A stretch of DNA of 13,842 bases from a candidate division WWE3 bacterium CG_4_9_14_3_um_filter_43_9 (lineage in GTDB: Bacteria; Patescibacteriota; CPR3; GCA-002780085): positions 1 through 13,842 of the forward strand of contig PFXB01000084.1 of NCBI GenBank assembly GCA_002791435.1, written 5' to 3'. Shown here piece by piece: positions 1 through 6,878 of this stretch. Below the pieces are notes generated by a model. It did not search any database. It saw nothing but the letters and a program-made list of their open reading frames with translations, and was not told where the DNA came from. How positions within the stretch are numbered: position 1 is the stretch's first letter; each line of letters starts with the position of its first letter. The translations under genes were made by a program, and so were the position numbers.

Positions 1-79
1 TGGTTTCCGGCTTTAGTTCGAAGAATAAAATTTTTGAAACAGGTTAATTTTGAAAGGTAAATCAGACGGAGCACTAAGG

Positions 80-85
80 TATAAT
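80..85 (+). promoter_or_regulatory. Possible -10 element for the Nudix gene
   Basis: TATAAT is a perfect sigma-70 -10 hexamer ending 20 bases before the Nudix start codon. I see no good -35 at 16-18 bases; the closest match, TTGAAA at 50-55, is 24 bases away, which is too far. The leader would be very short and shows no Shine-Dalgarno sequence. Confidence 0.35.
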
Positions 86-105
86 CTTAGAAAGATTTAA
101 TCATT

Positions 106-594
106 ATGAAAAATAAAAAAATTGTCTGTCATGACATTCAGGGTAAGAAATATAAGGTTGCGGTAACTGACTTGACATTTCGTCCGGCAGTTTACGGGAT
201 AATCATTCAAAACGGAAAAGTTCTGCTTTCCAAACAATGGGACGGATATGATTTCCCCGGTGGAGGAATTGAGTTGGGAGAAACAATAGTAGAGGCTTTA
301 GTAAGGGAGGTCAAAGAGGAAACAGGACTTGATGTTTCCGTAGAAAAACTGATAGCCTGCTCGGATTCATTTTTTAAGCTTCCTTTCAAAGGAAATTGCG
401 TCCAATCAATCCACCTGTACTTTTTATGTACAGCAATCGGAGGAGAACCGTCAACAGAATTTTTTGACGAGCAGGAGAAGGAATATGCGGATAAGCCGGA
501 ATGGATTGAGATTGACAAGGCTGAAAGGATAAAGTTTTTTAATGAAGTCGACAGCGTAAAGCTCATTTTAGAGGCAGAAAAACTTTTAAGATAA
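106..594 (+). CDS. Nudix hydrolase
   Basis: A 162-residue single-domain Nudix protein. The Nudix box is complete at about residues 53-75: G53, E59, then R67-E68 and E71-E72-x-G74, matching Gx5Ex7REUxEExGU. The two glutamates of the REUxEE part normally bind Mg2+ or Mn2+ to cleave a nucleoside diphosphate linked to another group. Family members clean up oxidised nucleotides, sugar nucleotides or NADH; the substrate cannot be read from sequence. It is soluble, with no signal peptide. The start follows a TATAAT box closely but lacks a Shine-Dalgarno. The next gene starts 5 bases after the stop, so the two are probably cotranscribed. Identification of the family is firm, substrate unknown. Confidence 0.93.
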   Translation: MKNKKIVCHDIQGKKYKVAVTDLTFRPAVYGIIIQNGKVLLSKQWDGYDFPGGGIELGETIVEALVREVKEETGLDVSVEKLIACSDSFFKLPFKGNCVQSIHLYFLCTAIGGEPSTEFFDEQEKEYADKPEWIEIDKAERIKFFNEVDSVKLILEAEKLLR

Positions 595-598
595 TTGT

Positions 599-1504
599 AT
601 GGAAAAATTGGTTATCAAAAACCGTAAAAATCAAAATATAAGCGTTATTTTAAAGTATAGCAGAAACCCGGAAGGTCTGGCTTTTATAATGCACGGCTTG
701 GGCGGTTTTAAAGAACAGCCCCATATTCAAACCTTGGCCGGTGCTTTTGAGGAAAAGGGCTATACTACGGTATTGTTTGATACAACCAATACTTTGGGAG
801 AAAGTGACGGCAATTATGAGCATGCGACTATCACCAACTACTACGAGGATTTAGAGGATGTAATCAAATGGGCCAGAACACAAGCATGGTATCAAGAGCT
901 TTTCATTTTGCGAGCGCAATACTCCGATCGTAAGATCGGAGATATAATGAAATTGCTCGAAAGCAATTTAAAGCCAAAATCACTCGCTGCGCGAGCGAAA
1001 GAAGATCTCATGAGCGTAAGTTCAGGGAGATTCATTTTATGCGGCCATAGTCTCGGCGGTTTTTGCGTTGCTTTTTACGCTGAAAATCATCCACAAGAAG
1101 TTTTGGCAGTGGCACCTATTTCTGCTGTAGTTTCCGGTAAATTAATGGTTGAGGCGTACAAACGTTATGAGCCGGAAAATTTCCGTCAATGGGAAAAAAC
1201 TGGTTGGTTGATTGAAGAGAGCGTCTCAAAGCCGGGAGTTGCTAAAAGGTTGTCATCCTCTTTTGTTAAAGACAGTTTGAGATATGATTTATTGCCCAAG
1301 GTGCAAAATTTAACCATGCCAGTTTTGTTGATAGTCGGTGAAAACGATACTTCAACACCGCCTGACCATGTCAAGATTCTTTTCGAGGCGCTACCCGGTC
1401 CAAAAGAATTGGCGCTTATTAAGGATGCACCTCATACTTTTAGAAACAGAAAACATTTGAAAGAAATCAAAAATTTATTTTTAGCTTGGCTTGATAAAGT
1501 CTGA
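599..1504 (+). CDS. Alpha/beta hydrolase with a 43-residue in-frame insertion
   Basis: A 301-residue serine hydrolase of the alpha/beta fold. The oxyanion region is HGLGG near residue 32, the nucleophile elbow is GHSLGG with Ser151, the acid is probably Asp250 (GEND) and the base His279 (PHTF). Residues 102-144 do not belong to the fold: the short peptide FIL appears at 102-104 and again at 145-147, and the DNA between is a 129-bp hairpin-rich block flanked by an 8-bp direct repeat. Removing it joins WYQEL directly to FILCGHSLGG, the normal strand leading into the elbow, and gives a typical 258-residue enzyme. The insertion keeps the frame, so the protein may still be made. Function would be an esterase or acyl hydrolase of unknown substrate. 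It lies in a run with the Nudix gene upstream and DUF1653 downstream. Confidence 0.9.
   Translation: MEKLVIKNRKNQNISVILKYSRNPEGLAFIMHGLGGFKEQPHIQTLAGAFEEKGYTTVLFDTTNTLGESDGNYEHATITNYYEDLEDVIKWARTQAWYQELFILRAQYSDRKIGDIMKLLESNLKPKSLAARAKEDLMSVSSGRFILCGHSLGGFCVAFYAENHPQEVLAVAPISAVVSGKLMVEAYKRYEPENFRQWEKTGWLIEESVSKPGVAKRLSSSFVKDSLRYDLLPKVQNLTMPVLLIVGENDTSTPPDHVKILFEALPGPKELALIKDAPHTFRNRKHLKEIKNLFLAWLDKV
902..1038 (+). repeat. In-frame palindromic element with 8-bp flanking direct repeat
   Basis: TTCATTTT occurs at 902-909 and at 1031-1038, exactly 129 bases (43 codons) apart. Between them are three hairpins: CTCCGATC/GATCGGAG at 922-929 and 934-941 with loop GTAA; AAATTGCT/AGCAATTT at 950-957 and 962-969 with loop CGAA; and TCGCT/AGCGA at 984-988 and 994-998. 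The block ends with AAGATCTC (1002-1009) and a GCGTAAGTTCAGG stretch. It has no stop codon in the host frame. The stretch 981-1015 aligns with 13746-13782 after rpoD, including the hairpin and AAGATCTC. This behaves like a mobile, structured, protein-tolerated repeat, in the manner known for Rickettsia palindromic elements; no relation to that family is claimed. Confidence 0.72.
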
Positions 1505-1513
1505 TACTTTTTT

Positions 1514-1732
1514 ATGAAAGATAAATTGGATTTAGGAAAATACGAACACTACAAGGGCCAACAATATGAGGTTTTGGGTGTTGCAAAACACAGCGAAACC
1601 TTGGAGGAATTGGTGATCTATCGTCCTTTAGGCGGTCAAAATGATTTGTGGGCTAGGCCTTTGCGGATGTTTTTGGAGTCGGTAGAAGTTGATGGCAAGA
1701 AAGTTGCCAGATTCAGGTTTTTGGAAGAGTAA
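1514..1732 (+). CDS. DUF1653 domain protein
   Basis: A 72-residue small protein consisting almost entirely of a DUF1653 domain. It begins YEHYKG, then has a GVAKHSETLEELVIYRPL stretch, and a W-x-RPLRMF segment before the end, all typical of this family of short beta-rich proteins. The molecular function is not known. It starts 10 bases after the stop of the alpha/beta hydrolase and is the last gene of that run. The nearest strong promoter after it, at 1782-1810, serves the next gene pair. No Shine-Dalgarno is evident. Confidence 0.85.
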   Translation: MKDKLDLGKYEHYKGQQYEVLGVAKHSETLEELVIYRPLGGQNDLWARPLRMFLESVEVDGKKVARFRFLEE

Positions 1733-1781
1733 AGAATTAAATTACCTTCTTAAAAGCGGAATGCTGAGAGATATCCCAGAT

Positions 1782-1810
1782 TTGACAAAATTCTTCAGAT
1801 TGTTTATATT
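1782..1810 (+). promoter_or_regulatory. Sigma-70 promoter for the abiE pair
   Basis: TTGACA at 1782-1787 and TATATT at 1805-1810 are separated by 17 bases, the best promoter in the window. The -10 lies inside the first copy of the 23-bp repeat. The predicted transcription start is near 1817, giving a leader of about 45-55 bases that contains the second repeat and the palindrome. Confidence 0.7.
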
Positions 1811-1852
1811 GTTATGCAATATTTGTTTATATTGTTATGCAATATTGCATAA
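1800..1852 (+). promoter_or_regulatory. Tandem repeat and palindrome, likely AbiEi operator
   Basis: A 23-bp unit starting TTGTTTATATTG and ending ATGCAATAT occurs twice without a gap, at 1800-1822 and 1823-1845, with no mismatch. The second copy runs into an 18-bp perfect palindrome at 1835-1852, TTATGCAATATTGCATAA; the first copy holds only the left arm. These overlap the -10 and the expected transcription start. AbiEi antitoxins of characterised type IV systems repress their own promoter by binding repeats there, so this is the expected place for the operator. Binding is inferred, not shown. Confidence 0.65.
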
Positions 1853-1860
1853 TTAAATGA

Positions 1861-2484
1861 ATGGATCTGAAAATGTCAACGCGAAAAAATTTCTTTTTAC
1901 AATTTAACGAAATGCCCTTTTTCACCAGTGAGACCATCAACGCAGTGGCGGAGAGGTTTGAGATACCGAGAAACACCGTCATCTCATATATCCAAAGGTC
2001 AATTAAAGATAAGAGTCTCATGCGGTTGAAACGGGGTATTTTTGCTACTGCGGCCTATTTTGAGAAACAGCGCTCAAATGTCGAATATGCCTATGCGATT
2101 GGCTGTAAGCTACTTGAGCCTTCATATATTTCCCGTGAATCGGCTTTGCAGCACTACGGGATTCTGTCAGAGGCCGTCAATACGGTTATTACTCTTATTA
2201 CCACTCAGACAACCAGACGTTTTACCAATCGATTGGGAATCATGGATTATAAAAATATGAACCCCAACTTATTTGGGGGGTTTGAGGTAGTACAAAAAGA
2301 CTTTACTTATCTTATAGCTAGGCCAGCCAAGGCGATCTTTGACTATCTTTATTATCGAATTCCAAGAGCAGATTTGCGCTCTAAAGACAAGGTTTTGCAC
2401 TCTTTGGATGAATTTAGGCTTGACTATGAAGGATTGGGTCAGAAGGAGCTCGACTCACTTTTTGAGCTTTTAAAAAAGGTTTAG
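1861..2484 (+). CDS. abiEi: AbiEi-type antitoxin / autorepressor
   Basis: A 207-residue protein of the AbiEi antitoxin family. Residues about 18-60 form a winged helix-turn-helix (FTSETINAVAERF, then PRNTVISYIQRS, then a wing ending LKRGIFA). The C-terminal part, with the typical YISRESALQHYG and ARPAKAIFDYLYYR segments, is the domain that neutralises the toxin without direct binding in studied type IV systems. The toxin gene begins 2 bases after the stop. Another ATG at 1873, four codons in, has GGA seven bases upstream and may be the true start; the 1861 start has no Shine-Dalgarno. The repeats at 1800-1852 are its probable operator. Family call is good; activity is inferred. Confidence 0.83.
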   Translation: MDLKMSTRKNFFLQFNEMPFFTSETINAVAERFEIPRNTVISYIQRSIKDKSLMRLKRGIFATAAYFEKQRSNVEYAYAIGCKLLEPSYISRESALQHYGILSEAVNTVITLITTQTTRRFTNRLGIMDYKNMNPNLFGGFEVVQKDFTYLIARPAKAIFDYLYYRIPRADLRSKDKVLHSLDEFRLDYEGLGQKELDSLFELLKKV

Positions 2485-2485
2485 T

Positions 2486-3754
2486 ATGCAGGAAAACATT
2501 GTCACTAAAAATCTTCTCACGATGGCTGATAGGTTGAAGTTAGAAAGAAAAACCGAGCCGGTTATTTTAAACCGGATCAAAGAAGAACTCCAGTTTTATA
2601 TACTTGATTTTATTTATAACCACCGTAATTACTCCCACTTGATTATGTATGGCGGGTCACTTTTGAGAATTGTCTACGATTTACCCCGGATGTCGGAGGA
2701 TTTAGATTTTCAGACGGCGCGTGCAATAGATTTGGCAGTATTCAAGACAGATCTTGGTGAACACTTCAGCAAAAGATATGATCTTCAGGTTGATGTTGCT
2801 ATCAACAATCGGCCGGATGAGCCGACAAAATTACTGAAAATAAGATTTAACATCCTAGACCAGTTTAATTTTAAAAGCATTTCCTGGACAAAATTACTGA
2901 TCCGTCTTGATATAAACTTGTTTGAAAAAGCCGACGAATTTATGACCAAAGTACAATCTGTTGTCCATGGAAATTTGTCATTTTCGATTAAAACTTATCC
3001 GTTGTCGACTTTAATGGCCAGTAAAGTTTTGGCAGTTCTTAAACGTACTTCACGGGGGATCGGCCAAGAAATTGGTGAGTGTAAACCGCGGGACGTTTAT
3101 GACCTGCTTTGGTATCTGGATAAAAGAGTGGTACCGGATATTCAATATCTGGAAAAGAATGGGTTTTTGGGAAATATTCTGGAAGTGTTTGATGACCTTA
3201 GGTTAAGAGTAGCAAACCTTAAGGATAATTTATTTGAAGCCGATTTGGCGCAGTTTTTTTATGATCGGACGAGTTATGACACTTGGTTTAGAAATTGGAG
3301 ACAGCGGTTTCTAACCTTGATTGACGCGTATTCTATATATGAAGTAGGAGAATTTGAGGGGATAAGGTTTAGCGTAGATTTTGATACTCGTGTTGGGTTG
3401 ATTCACTATTATTTCCACGCCAGCAATAAAGATGAAGAGCTTCATTTTGTGGTGCGACTAAGCGATCATTGGTATGATTCTGACGCCGTGATCAAGCCTG
3501 GCAATCGGGCAGAAGAAATAGAACGGTACATTGAAACGGAATTGGAAAAAAAGCTGTCAGCCGCGGATTATGAATATATTGGTCTTTTCTACCGCAAAAT
3601 ACAGGATTATATTAAACGCTCAAAGGGAGTGCTTTTGCGGAAAGATTTTACGACCAAGTTGATTAGGGTGACGGCTGATAACTTGGATCCCAAAGATCAG
3701 ATTGTGCTCAATAAAAGGTTGTTGTCAAAGATCAGGTTTGAAGAGTTGCTCTAA
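2486..3754 (+). CDS. abiEii: AbiEii-type nucleotidyltransferase toxin
   Basis: A 422-residue protein whose first half is an AbiEii/AbiGii (DUF1814) nucleotidyltransferase. The active site is visible: G56-G57-S58, then R68-M-S70-E-D72-L-D74, the GG/GS plus DxD signature of DNA polymerase beta-like transferases. Further on are the RLDINLFE strand (about 140-147) and KPRDVYDLLWYL (about 205-216), which match later conserved motifs. In the studied type IV systems the toxin uses a nucleotide to modify an RNA target and arrests growth, which can abort phage infection. The reading frame starts directly after the antitoxin stop with AAGG upstream, suggesting translational coupling. Residues from about 225 onward form a long C-terminal part that I cannot assign; many family members are shorter. 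Toxicity is inferred. Confidence 0.85.
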   Translation: MQENIVTKNLLTMADRLKLERKTEPVILNRIKEELQFYILDFIYNHRNYSHLIMYGGSLLRIVYDLPRMSEDLDFQTARAIDLAVFKTDLGEHFSKRYDLQVDVAINNRPDEPTKLLKIRFNILDQFNFKSISWTKLLIRLDINLFEKADEFMTKVQSVVHGNLSFSIKTYPLSTLMASKVLAVLKRTSRGIGQEIGECKPRDVYDLLWYLDKRVVPDIQYLEKNGFLGNILEVFDDLRLRVANLKDNLFEADLAQFFYDRTSYDTWFRNWRQRFLTLIDAYSIYEVGEFEGIRFSVDFDTRVGLIHYYFHASNKDEELHFVVRLSDHWYDSDAVIKPGNRAEEIERYIETELEKKLSAADYEYIGLFYRKIQDYIKRSKGVLLRKDFTTKLIRVTADNLDPKDQIVLNKRLLSKIRFEELL

Positions 3755-3872
3755 ACGGGAGCAGAGCTGAGAGTCTAAAAAAGCCCGTCAACCCGCCAAG
3801 GAGTTTTTGAAAGGAAAAAAGCTTAATAAAATTGAGAATTGATGTTTAGGCTTCAACATTAAAACTAAACTT
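3755..3872 (+). promoter_or_regulatory. Spacer before HEPN gene with inverted repeat
   Basis: These 118 bases separate the toxin gene from the HEPN gene. GTTTAG at 3844-3849 and CTAAAC at 3865-3870 form a 6-bp inverted repeat ending just before the start codon. ACGGG near 3755 and CCCGT at 3784-3788 could pair loosely. I see no convincing promoter or terminator and no Shine-Dalgarno, so whether the HEPN gene shares the abiE transcript is open. Confidence 0.3.
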
Positions 3873-4742
3873 ATGAAAATAATTATTCCAACCACAATAA
3901 AATCTATAGATGTAAAAAAGTTACCGATTATATTATTAGACGAAAAAGGATTAAAAATTAGCATAGAAGGGTTGTCAGCTAAAGAAAAGGAAGAGTTTTT
4001 TGGCATAAAAAACTTTAGGATAAAAGAAGATGGCGGTATTCAATGGACTCCAAAAACATCATCTCGGCAAATGGATGATTTTGATTTATCAGATTACTTA
4101 CAAGGTAGTTATAAAATTATGATAGAGAAAAATACTGGTAACCCCGCAGAGATCCAGGATATCGCACGCGAATTGTTTTTTATTTTTAATATAGTAATTG
4201 GATGTTCGTTTAAGTTTTATAGAATTTCAGATATTAAGGACTTTCCTGGTGGCATGTTTACAAGCCGAATCCCTCACGTATCCCGAAGAGAAAATGAAAA
4301 AATAGATAGAAACAAGATAGATAGAGTAAGCGGGTTGTTGAAAAAGATGAGGCAAATTAAAAACATCAAGACTATCGATAAGCTGAAATTTATTGAATTA
4401 TTGCTAGAAACCGCTATGTCTCAGACCACAAATAAGGGTTCGGCGGGTGCTTTTTACGTAGCGATATTAGAGTCAATTTTTTTACAAGACTCAAATGCAG
4501 GATCAAGATATAAATTTTCAATGAGAATAGCTAGACATAATAATGAGAACTGGGAATATAAGAAAAAAATGAGAGACTTATATGATAAACGCTCGAGCAT
4601 GTTTCATGGAGCAAAGGATGATTTTTCAGAAGGAGAAATCAAATTTCTCGAAGAAGAAGCTTGTTCGGCAATAGAAAAGTATATAAATAATCGGGAAGAT
4701 TTTTCAGAAGAAAACCTCGACAGAGAGTTGTTAAATTTATGA
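3873..4742 (+). CDS. HEPN-domain protein (Apea-like)
   Basis: A 289-residue protein. The C-terminal half (about 168-275) has the features of an Apea-like HEPN domain: a helix with AILESIFL (197-204), YKFSMRIARH (213-222) and LYDKRSSMFHG (236-246), which contains R240 and H245 in an RxxxxH arrangement. HEPN domains with this motif are usually RNases or toxins in defence and toxin-antitoxin systems. The N-terminal half (about 1-150) is not recognised; it has a hydrophobic stretch LFFIFNIVIG at 101-110 but no clear signal peptide. The gene is more AT-rich than its neighbours, as expected for acquired DNA, and sits behind the AbiE pair. A 30-codon ORF overlaps its stop. The RNase role is inference. 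Confidence 0.72.
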   Translation: MKIIIPTTIKSIDVKKLPIILLDEKGLKISIEGLSAKEKEEFFGIKNFRIKEDGGIQWTPKTSSRQMDDFDLSDYLQGSYKIMIEKNTGNPAEIQDIARELFFIFNIVIGCSFKFYRISDIKDFPGGMFTSRIPHVSRRENEKIDRNKIDRVSGLLKKMRQIKNIKTIDKLKFIELLLETAMSQTTNKGSAGAFYVAILESIFLQDSNAGSRYKFSMRIARHNNENWEYKKKMRDLYDKRSSMFHGAKDDFSEGEIKFLEEEACSAIEKYINNREDFSEENLDRELLNL

Positions 4743-4831
4743 CCAAAATTCAAGAAATACTACAATCCAAAATCAAGCCCAAGGAAAAGACTCTGCTTTT
4801 GGCCAAAACTATTAAAGAAGAAAAGCTTTAA
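4739..4831 (+). CDS. 30-residue ORF overlapping the HEPN stop
   Basis: ATG at 4739 overlaps the HEPN stop (ATGA), and the frame runs 30 codons to TAA at 4829-4831. The peptide starts MTKIQEILQSKIKP and ends IKEEKL; it is lysine-rich, amphipathic and helical in appearance. The overlap would allow translational coupling. There is no strong Shine-Dalgarno. It may be a real small partner of the HEPN protein, or the remaining N-terminus of a longer gene whose body has been lost. I do not recognise a family. Confidence 0.4.
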   Translation: MTKIQEILQSKIKPKEKTLLLAKTIKEEKL

Positions 4832-4839
4832 GTAAAACC

Positions 4840-5205
4840 ATGGATTATCAAGCTATCAACTTACAAGATAAATTCGCCAAGTTTGACGAGAGGTGGTCTC
4901 CCAAAATTATCGCTCAGATGAACGATTACCATTTCAAGCTGGCGAAAGTCAAAGGAGATTTTACCTGGCATGATCATAAGGCCACCGATGAAGTTTTCAT
5001 CGTTGTCAAGGGCCAGTTGCGGATTGATTTTAGGGACGGACAGGTGACTTTAAAAGAAGGGGAGCTTCTGGTGGTTCCCAAGGGAGTTGAACATAAGCCG
5101 TTTACACAAGAAGAATGCCAAATTCTCTTGATTGAGCCTGCCGGTACTTTGAATACCGGTAAGGTTGGTGGAGATCGAACCGCCAAAGATGGCATTTGGA
5201 TTTGA
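4840..5205 (+). CDS. Small cupin-domain protein
   Basis: A 121-residue single cupin barrel. Motif 1 is G39-D-F-T-W-H44-D-H46 followed by E51 and G58, and motif 2 includes P80-K-G-V-E-H85, so all four usual metal ligands (two His, Glu, His) are present. Such proteins bind a divalent metal and act as small dioxygenases, isomerases or ligand-binding domains; the reaction here cannot be told. The C-terminal tail TGKVGGDRTAKDGIWI is typical of the short mannose-6-phosphate isomerase-like cupins seen in many genomes. The flavodoxin gene starts 10 bases after its stop with a good Shine-Dalgarno, so both are probably one transcript. Confidence 0.87.
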   Translation: MDYQAINLQDKFAKFDERWSPKIIAQMNDYHFKLAKVKGDFTWHDHKATDEVFIVVKGQLRIDFRDGQVTLKEGELLVVPKGVEHKPFTQEECQILLIEPAGTLNTGKVGGDRTAKDGIWI

Positions 5206-5215
5206 AAGGAGCATT

Positions 5216-5692
5216 ATGCAAAGTCTCATCGTCTATGATTCGCTCTACGGAAACACCCAAAAGATTGCCGAGGCTGTTGGTGGTGACATGGATGGCGAAG
5301 CCAGAGTTGTTTCGGTCGGCGAGGCGGATTTAGCGGGACTGAAAGACATAAATTTTTTGGTTGTCGGCTCGCCTACCCATGGAGGCAGGCCAACTCAAGC
5401 TCTGCAGAAATTTCTCCAAAACATGCCTGAAAACTCTCTTAAAAACATTAAAGTGGCAGCCTTTGATACCAGAGTTTTAGCCTCAGAACAAGGATTTTGG
5501 CCGAGGTTGTTTGTCAATACCATAGGCTATGCGGCTCCCAAAATTGCAAGAAACTTACAAAGCAAGGGAGGAATCTTAGTGGTCGAGCCCGAGGGATTTA
5601 TTGTGGAAGGCAAGGAGGGACCTTTGAAAAAAGGCGAGCTTGAGCGCGCGAGCGAATGGGCGAAAAAAATCTGTAAGGAAGCACAGGCATAG
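5216..5692 (+). CDS. Flavodoxin family protein
   Basis: A 158-residue flavodoxin-like protein. The phosphate-binding loop of FMN is SLYGNT at residues 9-14, preceded by the first strand LIVYD, and the second flavin loop is GSPTHGGRP at 51-59. It should carry electrons through bound FMN in the cytoplasm. The open frame extends upstream to 5165, but the start at 5216 is preferred: it follows GAAAGGAG by a few bases, avoids overlapping the cupin gene, and begins right at the first beta strand. The partner enzymes are not visible in the window. Confidence 0.88.
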   Translation: MQSLIVYDSLYGNTQKIAEAVGGDMDGEARVVSVGEADLAGLKDINFLVVGSPTHGGRPTQALQKFLQNMPENSLKNIKVAAFDTRVLASEQGFWPRLFVNTIGYAAPKIARNLQSKGGILVVEPEGFIVEGKEGPLKKGELERASEWAKKICKEAQA

Positions 5693-5711
5693 AAATTGCC
5701 GTTTAAAAGAG

Positions 5712-5732
5712 TCCGAAGATTAAATCTCCGGA
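5712..5732 (+). repeat. Short inverted repeat after flavodoxin
   Basis: TCCGAAGAT and ATCTCCGGA pair with a single mismatch around a three-base loop. There is no T-run after it, so it is not a clear terminator. It may stabilise the 3' end of the upstream transcript or be a dispersed repeat. Confidence 0.45.
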
Positions 5733-5759
5733 TGACAACTTGAATCATAGATAAAAAAC

Positions 5760-6320
5760 ATGTCAAAACTACTTCAAATCTCATGCCTGGGGCACAAGGT
5801 ATTACGGCAAAAAGCGGCTTTTGTCAAAGAGGTTGGGAACAGAGAAATTCAGGAATTGATAGATGACTTAATCGCCACCGTCAAAGATGTCAACGGAGTT
5901 GGAATAGCCGCACCTCAGGTTTACCAATCCAAGAGGATTTTTATTATTGCCTCCAACCCGAATCCGCGCTATCCAAATGCTCCTAAAATGCGGCCGACCG
6001 CCGTCATCAACCCCCGGATTCTTTCCCATTCCGAAAAAAAAGTCAAAGATTGGGAAGGCTGTTTGAGTATCCCAGGTATCCGCGGACTGGTGCCTCGTTA
6101 CCAATCTATTAGCGTGGAATATACTGACAGAAAAGGCAAAATCCGCAAAAGACAGTTTAAAGATTTTATAGCCAGAATTTTCCAGCACGAATATGACCAC
6201 TTGGATGGGGTTGTATTTTTGGATCGTTTGGAGAGTACAAAAGACATCGTAACCGAGAGAGAATATCTGAGGATAATAGCTAAAACTACCAAAAATGAGT
6301 GGACGTCTGCCTGCCGTTGA
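5760..6320 (+). CDS. def: Peptide deformylase
   Basis: A 186-residue peptide deformylase, which removes the formyl group from the N-terminal methionine of new proteins. All three motifs are present: G46-VGIAAPQ (46-53), E99-G-C101-L-S and H143-E144-YD-H147. C101, H143 and H147 are the metal ligands and E144 the general base. The stretch 60-82, with SNPNPRYPNAPKM, is a loop longer than in the shortest homologues. No strong Shine-Dalgarno precedes the start. The next gene starts 75 bases downstream. Assignment is secure. Confidence 0.95.
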   Translation: MSKLLQISCLGHKVLRQKAAFVKEVGNREIQELIDDLIATVKDVNGVGIAAPQVYQSKRIFIIASNPNPRYPNAPKMRPTAVINPRILSHSEKKVKDWEGCLSIPGIRGLVPRYQSISVEYTDRKGKIRKRQFKDFIARIFQHEYDHLDGVVFLDRLESTKDIVTEREYLRIIAKTTKNEWTSACR

Positions 6321-6394
6321 GCGGTAAAGAGCGAGTTTTTCATACAGAAAAAATGTTTACCCCCACCGGGAGTGGGAAAAAGTTAAAGATTCCT

Positions 6395-6820
6395 ATGATT
6401 ATAAAATTAACCACAGATGAACAAAAATTGGTTGAACATGCCAAGAAAGCAATAGTCAGATATAATAAAATGCGTCGCAATAAAGAAAGTATTGACACTT
6501 TATATGCATTTTTGCTGTCAGATAGCGGAAAAATTTATGACGGTGTTTGCTTTGAGTCAAATATTTCACAAGCAACTATTTGTGGCGAAAGACACGCCAT
6601 AGCCAATATGGTTTTAGAAGAAGCCTATAAAAGCAAAATAAAGTGTATTGTTGTTGCAGACCCGGTACCAACGGTGCAAAAAAACAGTACTCCTCCTTGT
6701 GGCACTTGCATGCAGTATCTGCGACATGAAAATGGCTGGATTTTTCCTGCAATGGAAAAGTACCACATTAAAGATTTATACCCACACCCTTATGAACCTA
6801 TTGAAGGTTTGTGGGATTAA
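6395..6820 (+). CDS. Cytidine deaminase-like protein
   Basis: A 141-residue zinc deaminase of the cytidine deaminase fold. The zinc site is C63-G-E65 in TICGERHAIAN, with E65 as proton shuttle, and P101-C102-G-T-C105. This order and spacing fit free-nucleoside cytidine deaminases or blasticidin-S deaminase relatives rather than tRNA or dCMP deaminases. The frame is open back to 6299, where it would overlap the deformylase; another ATG lies at 6353. The start at 6395 is chosen because the family normally begins shortly before the first helix (LTTDEQKLVEHAKKA). The C-terminus ends YEPIEGLWD. Substrate is likely cytidine or deoxycytidine; this is inferred. Confidence 0.8.
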   Translation: MIIKLTTDEQKLVEHAKKAIVRYNKMRRNKESIDTLYAFLLSDSGKIYDGVCFESNISQATICGERHAIANMVLEEAYKSKIKCIVVADPVPTVQKNSTPPCGTCMQYLRHENGWIFPAMEKYHIKDLYPHPYEPIEGLWD

Positions 6821-6878
6821 TGTACTTGCCAACTATTTTCCGCGTTGGAAGTAGAAGGGATATAGGCGAGGGAGTGTT

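Noticed and set aside
1800..1845. CRISPR-like direct repeats
   Set aside because: Only two units with no spacer between them, and placed on a promoter; a tandem operator fits better.
6299..6394. N-terminal extension of the cytidine deaminase-like protein
   Set aside because: It would overlap the deformylase gene and contains no conserved sequence; a start at 6395 fits the family.
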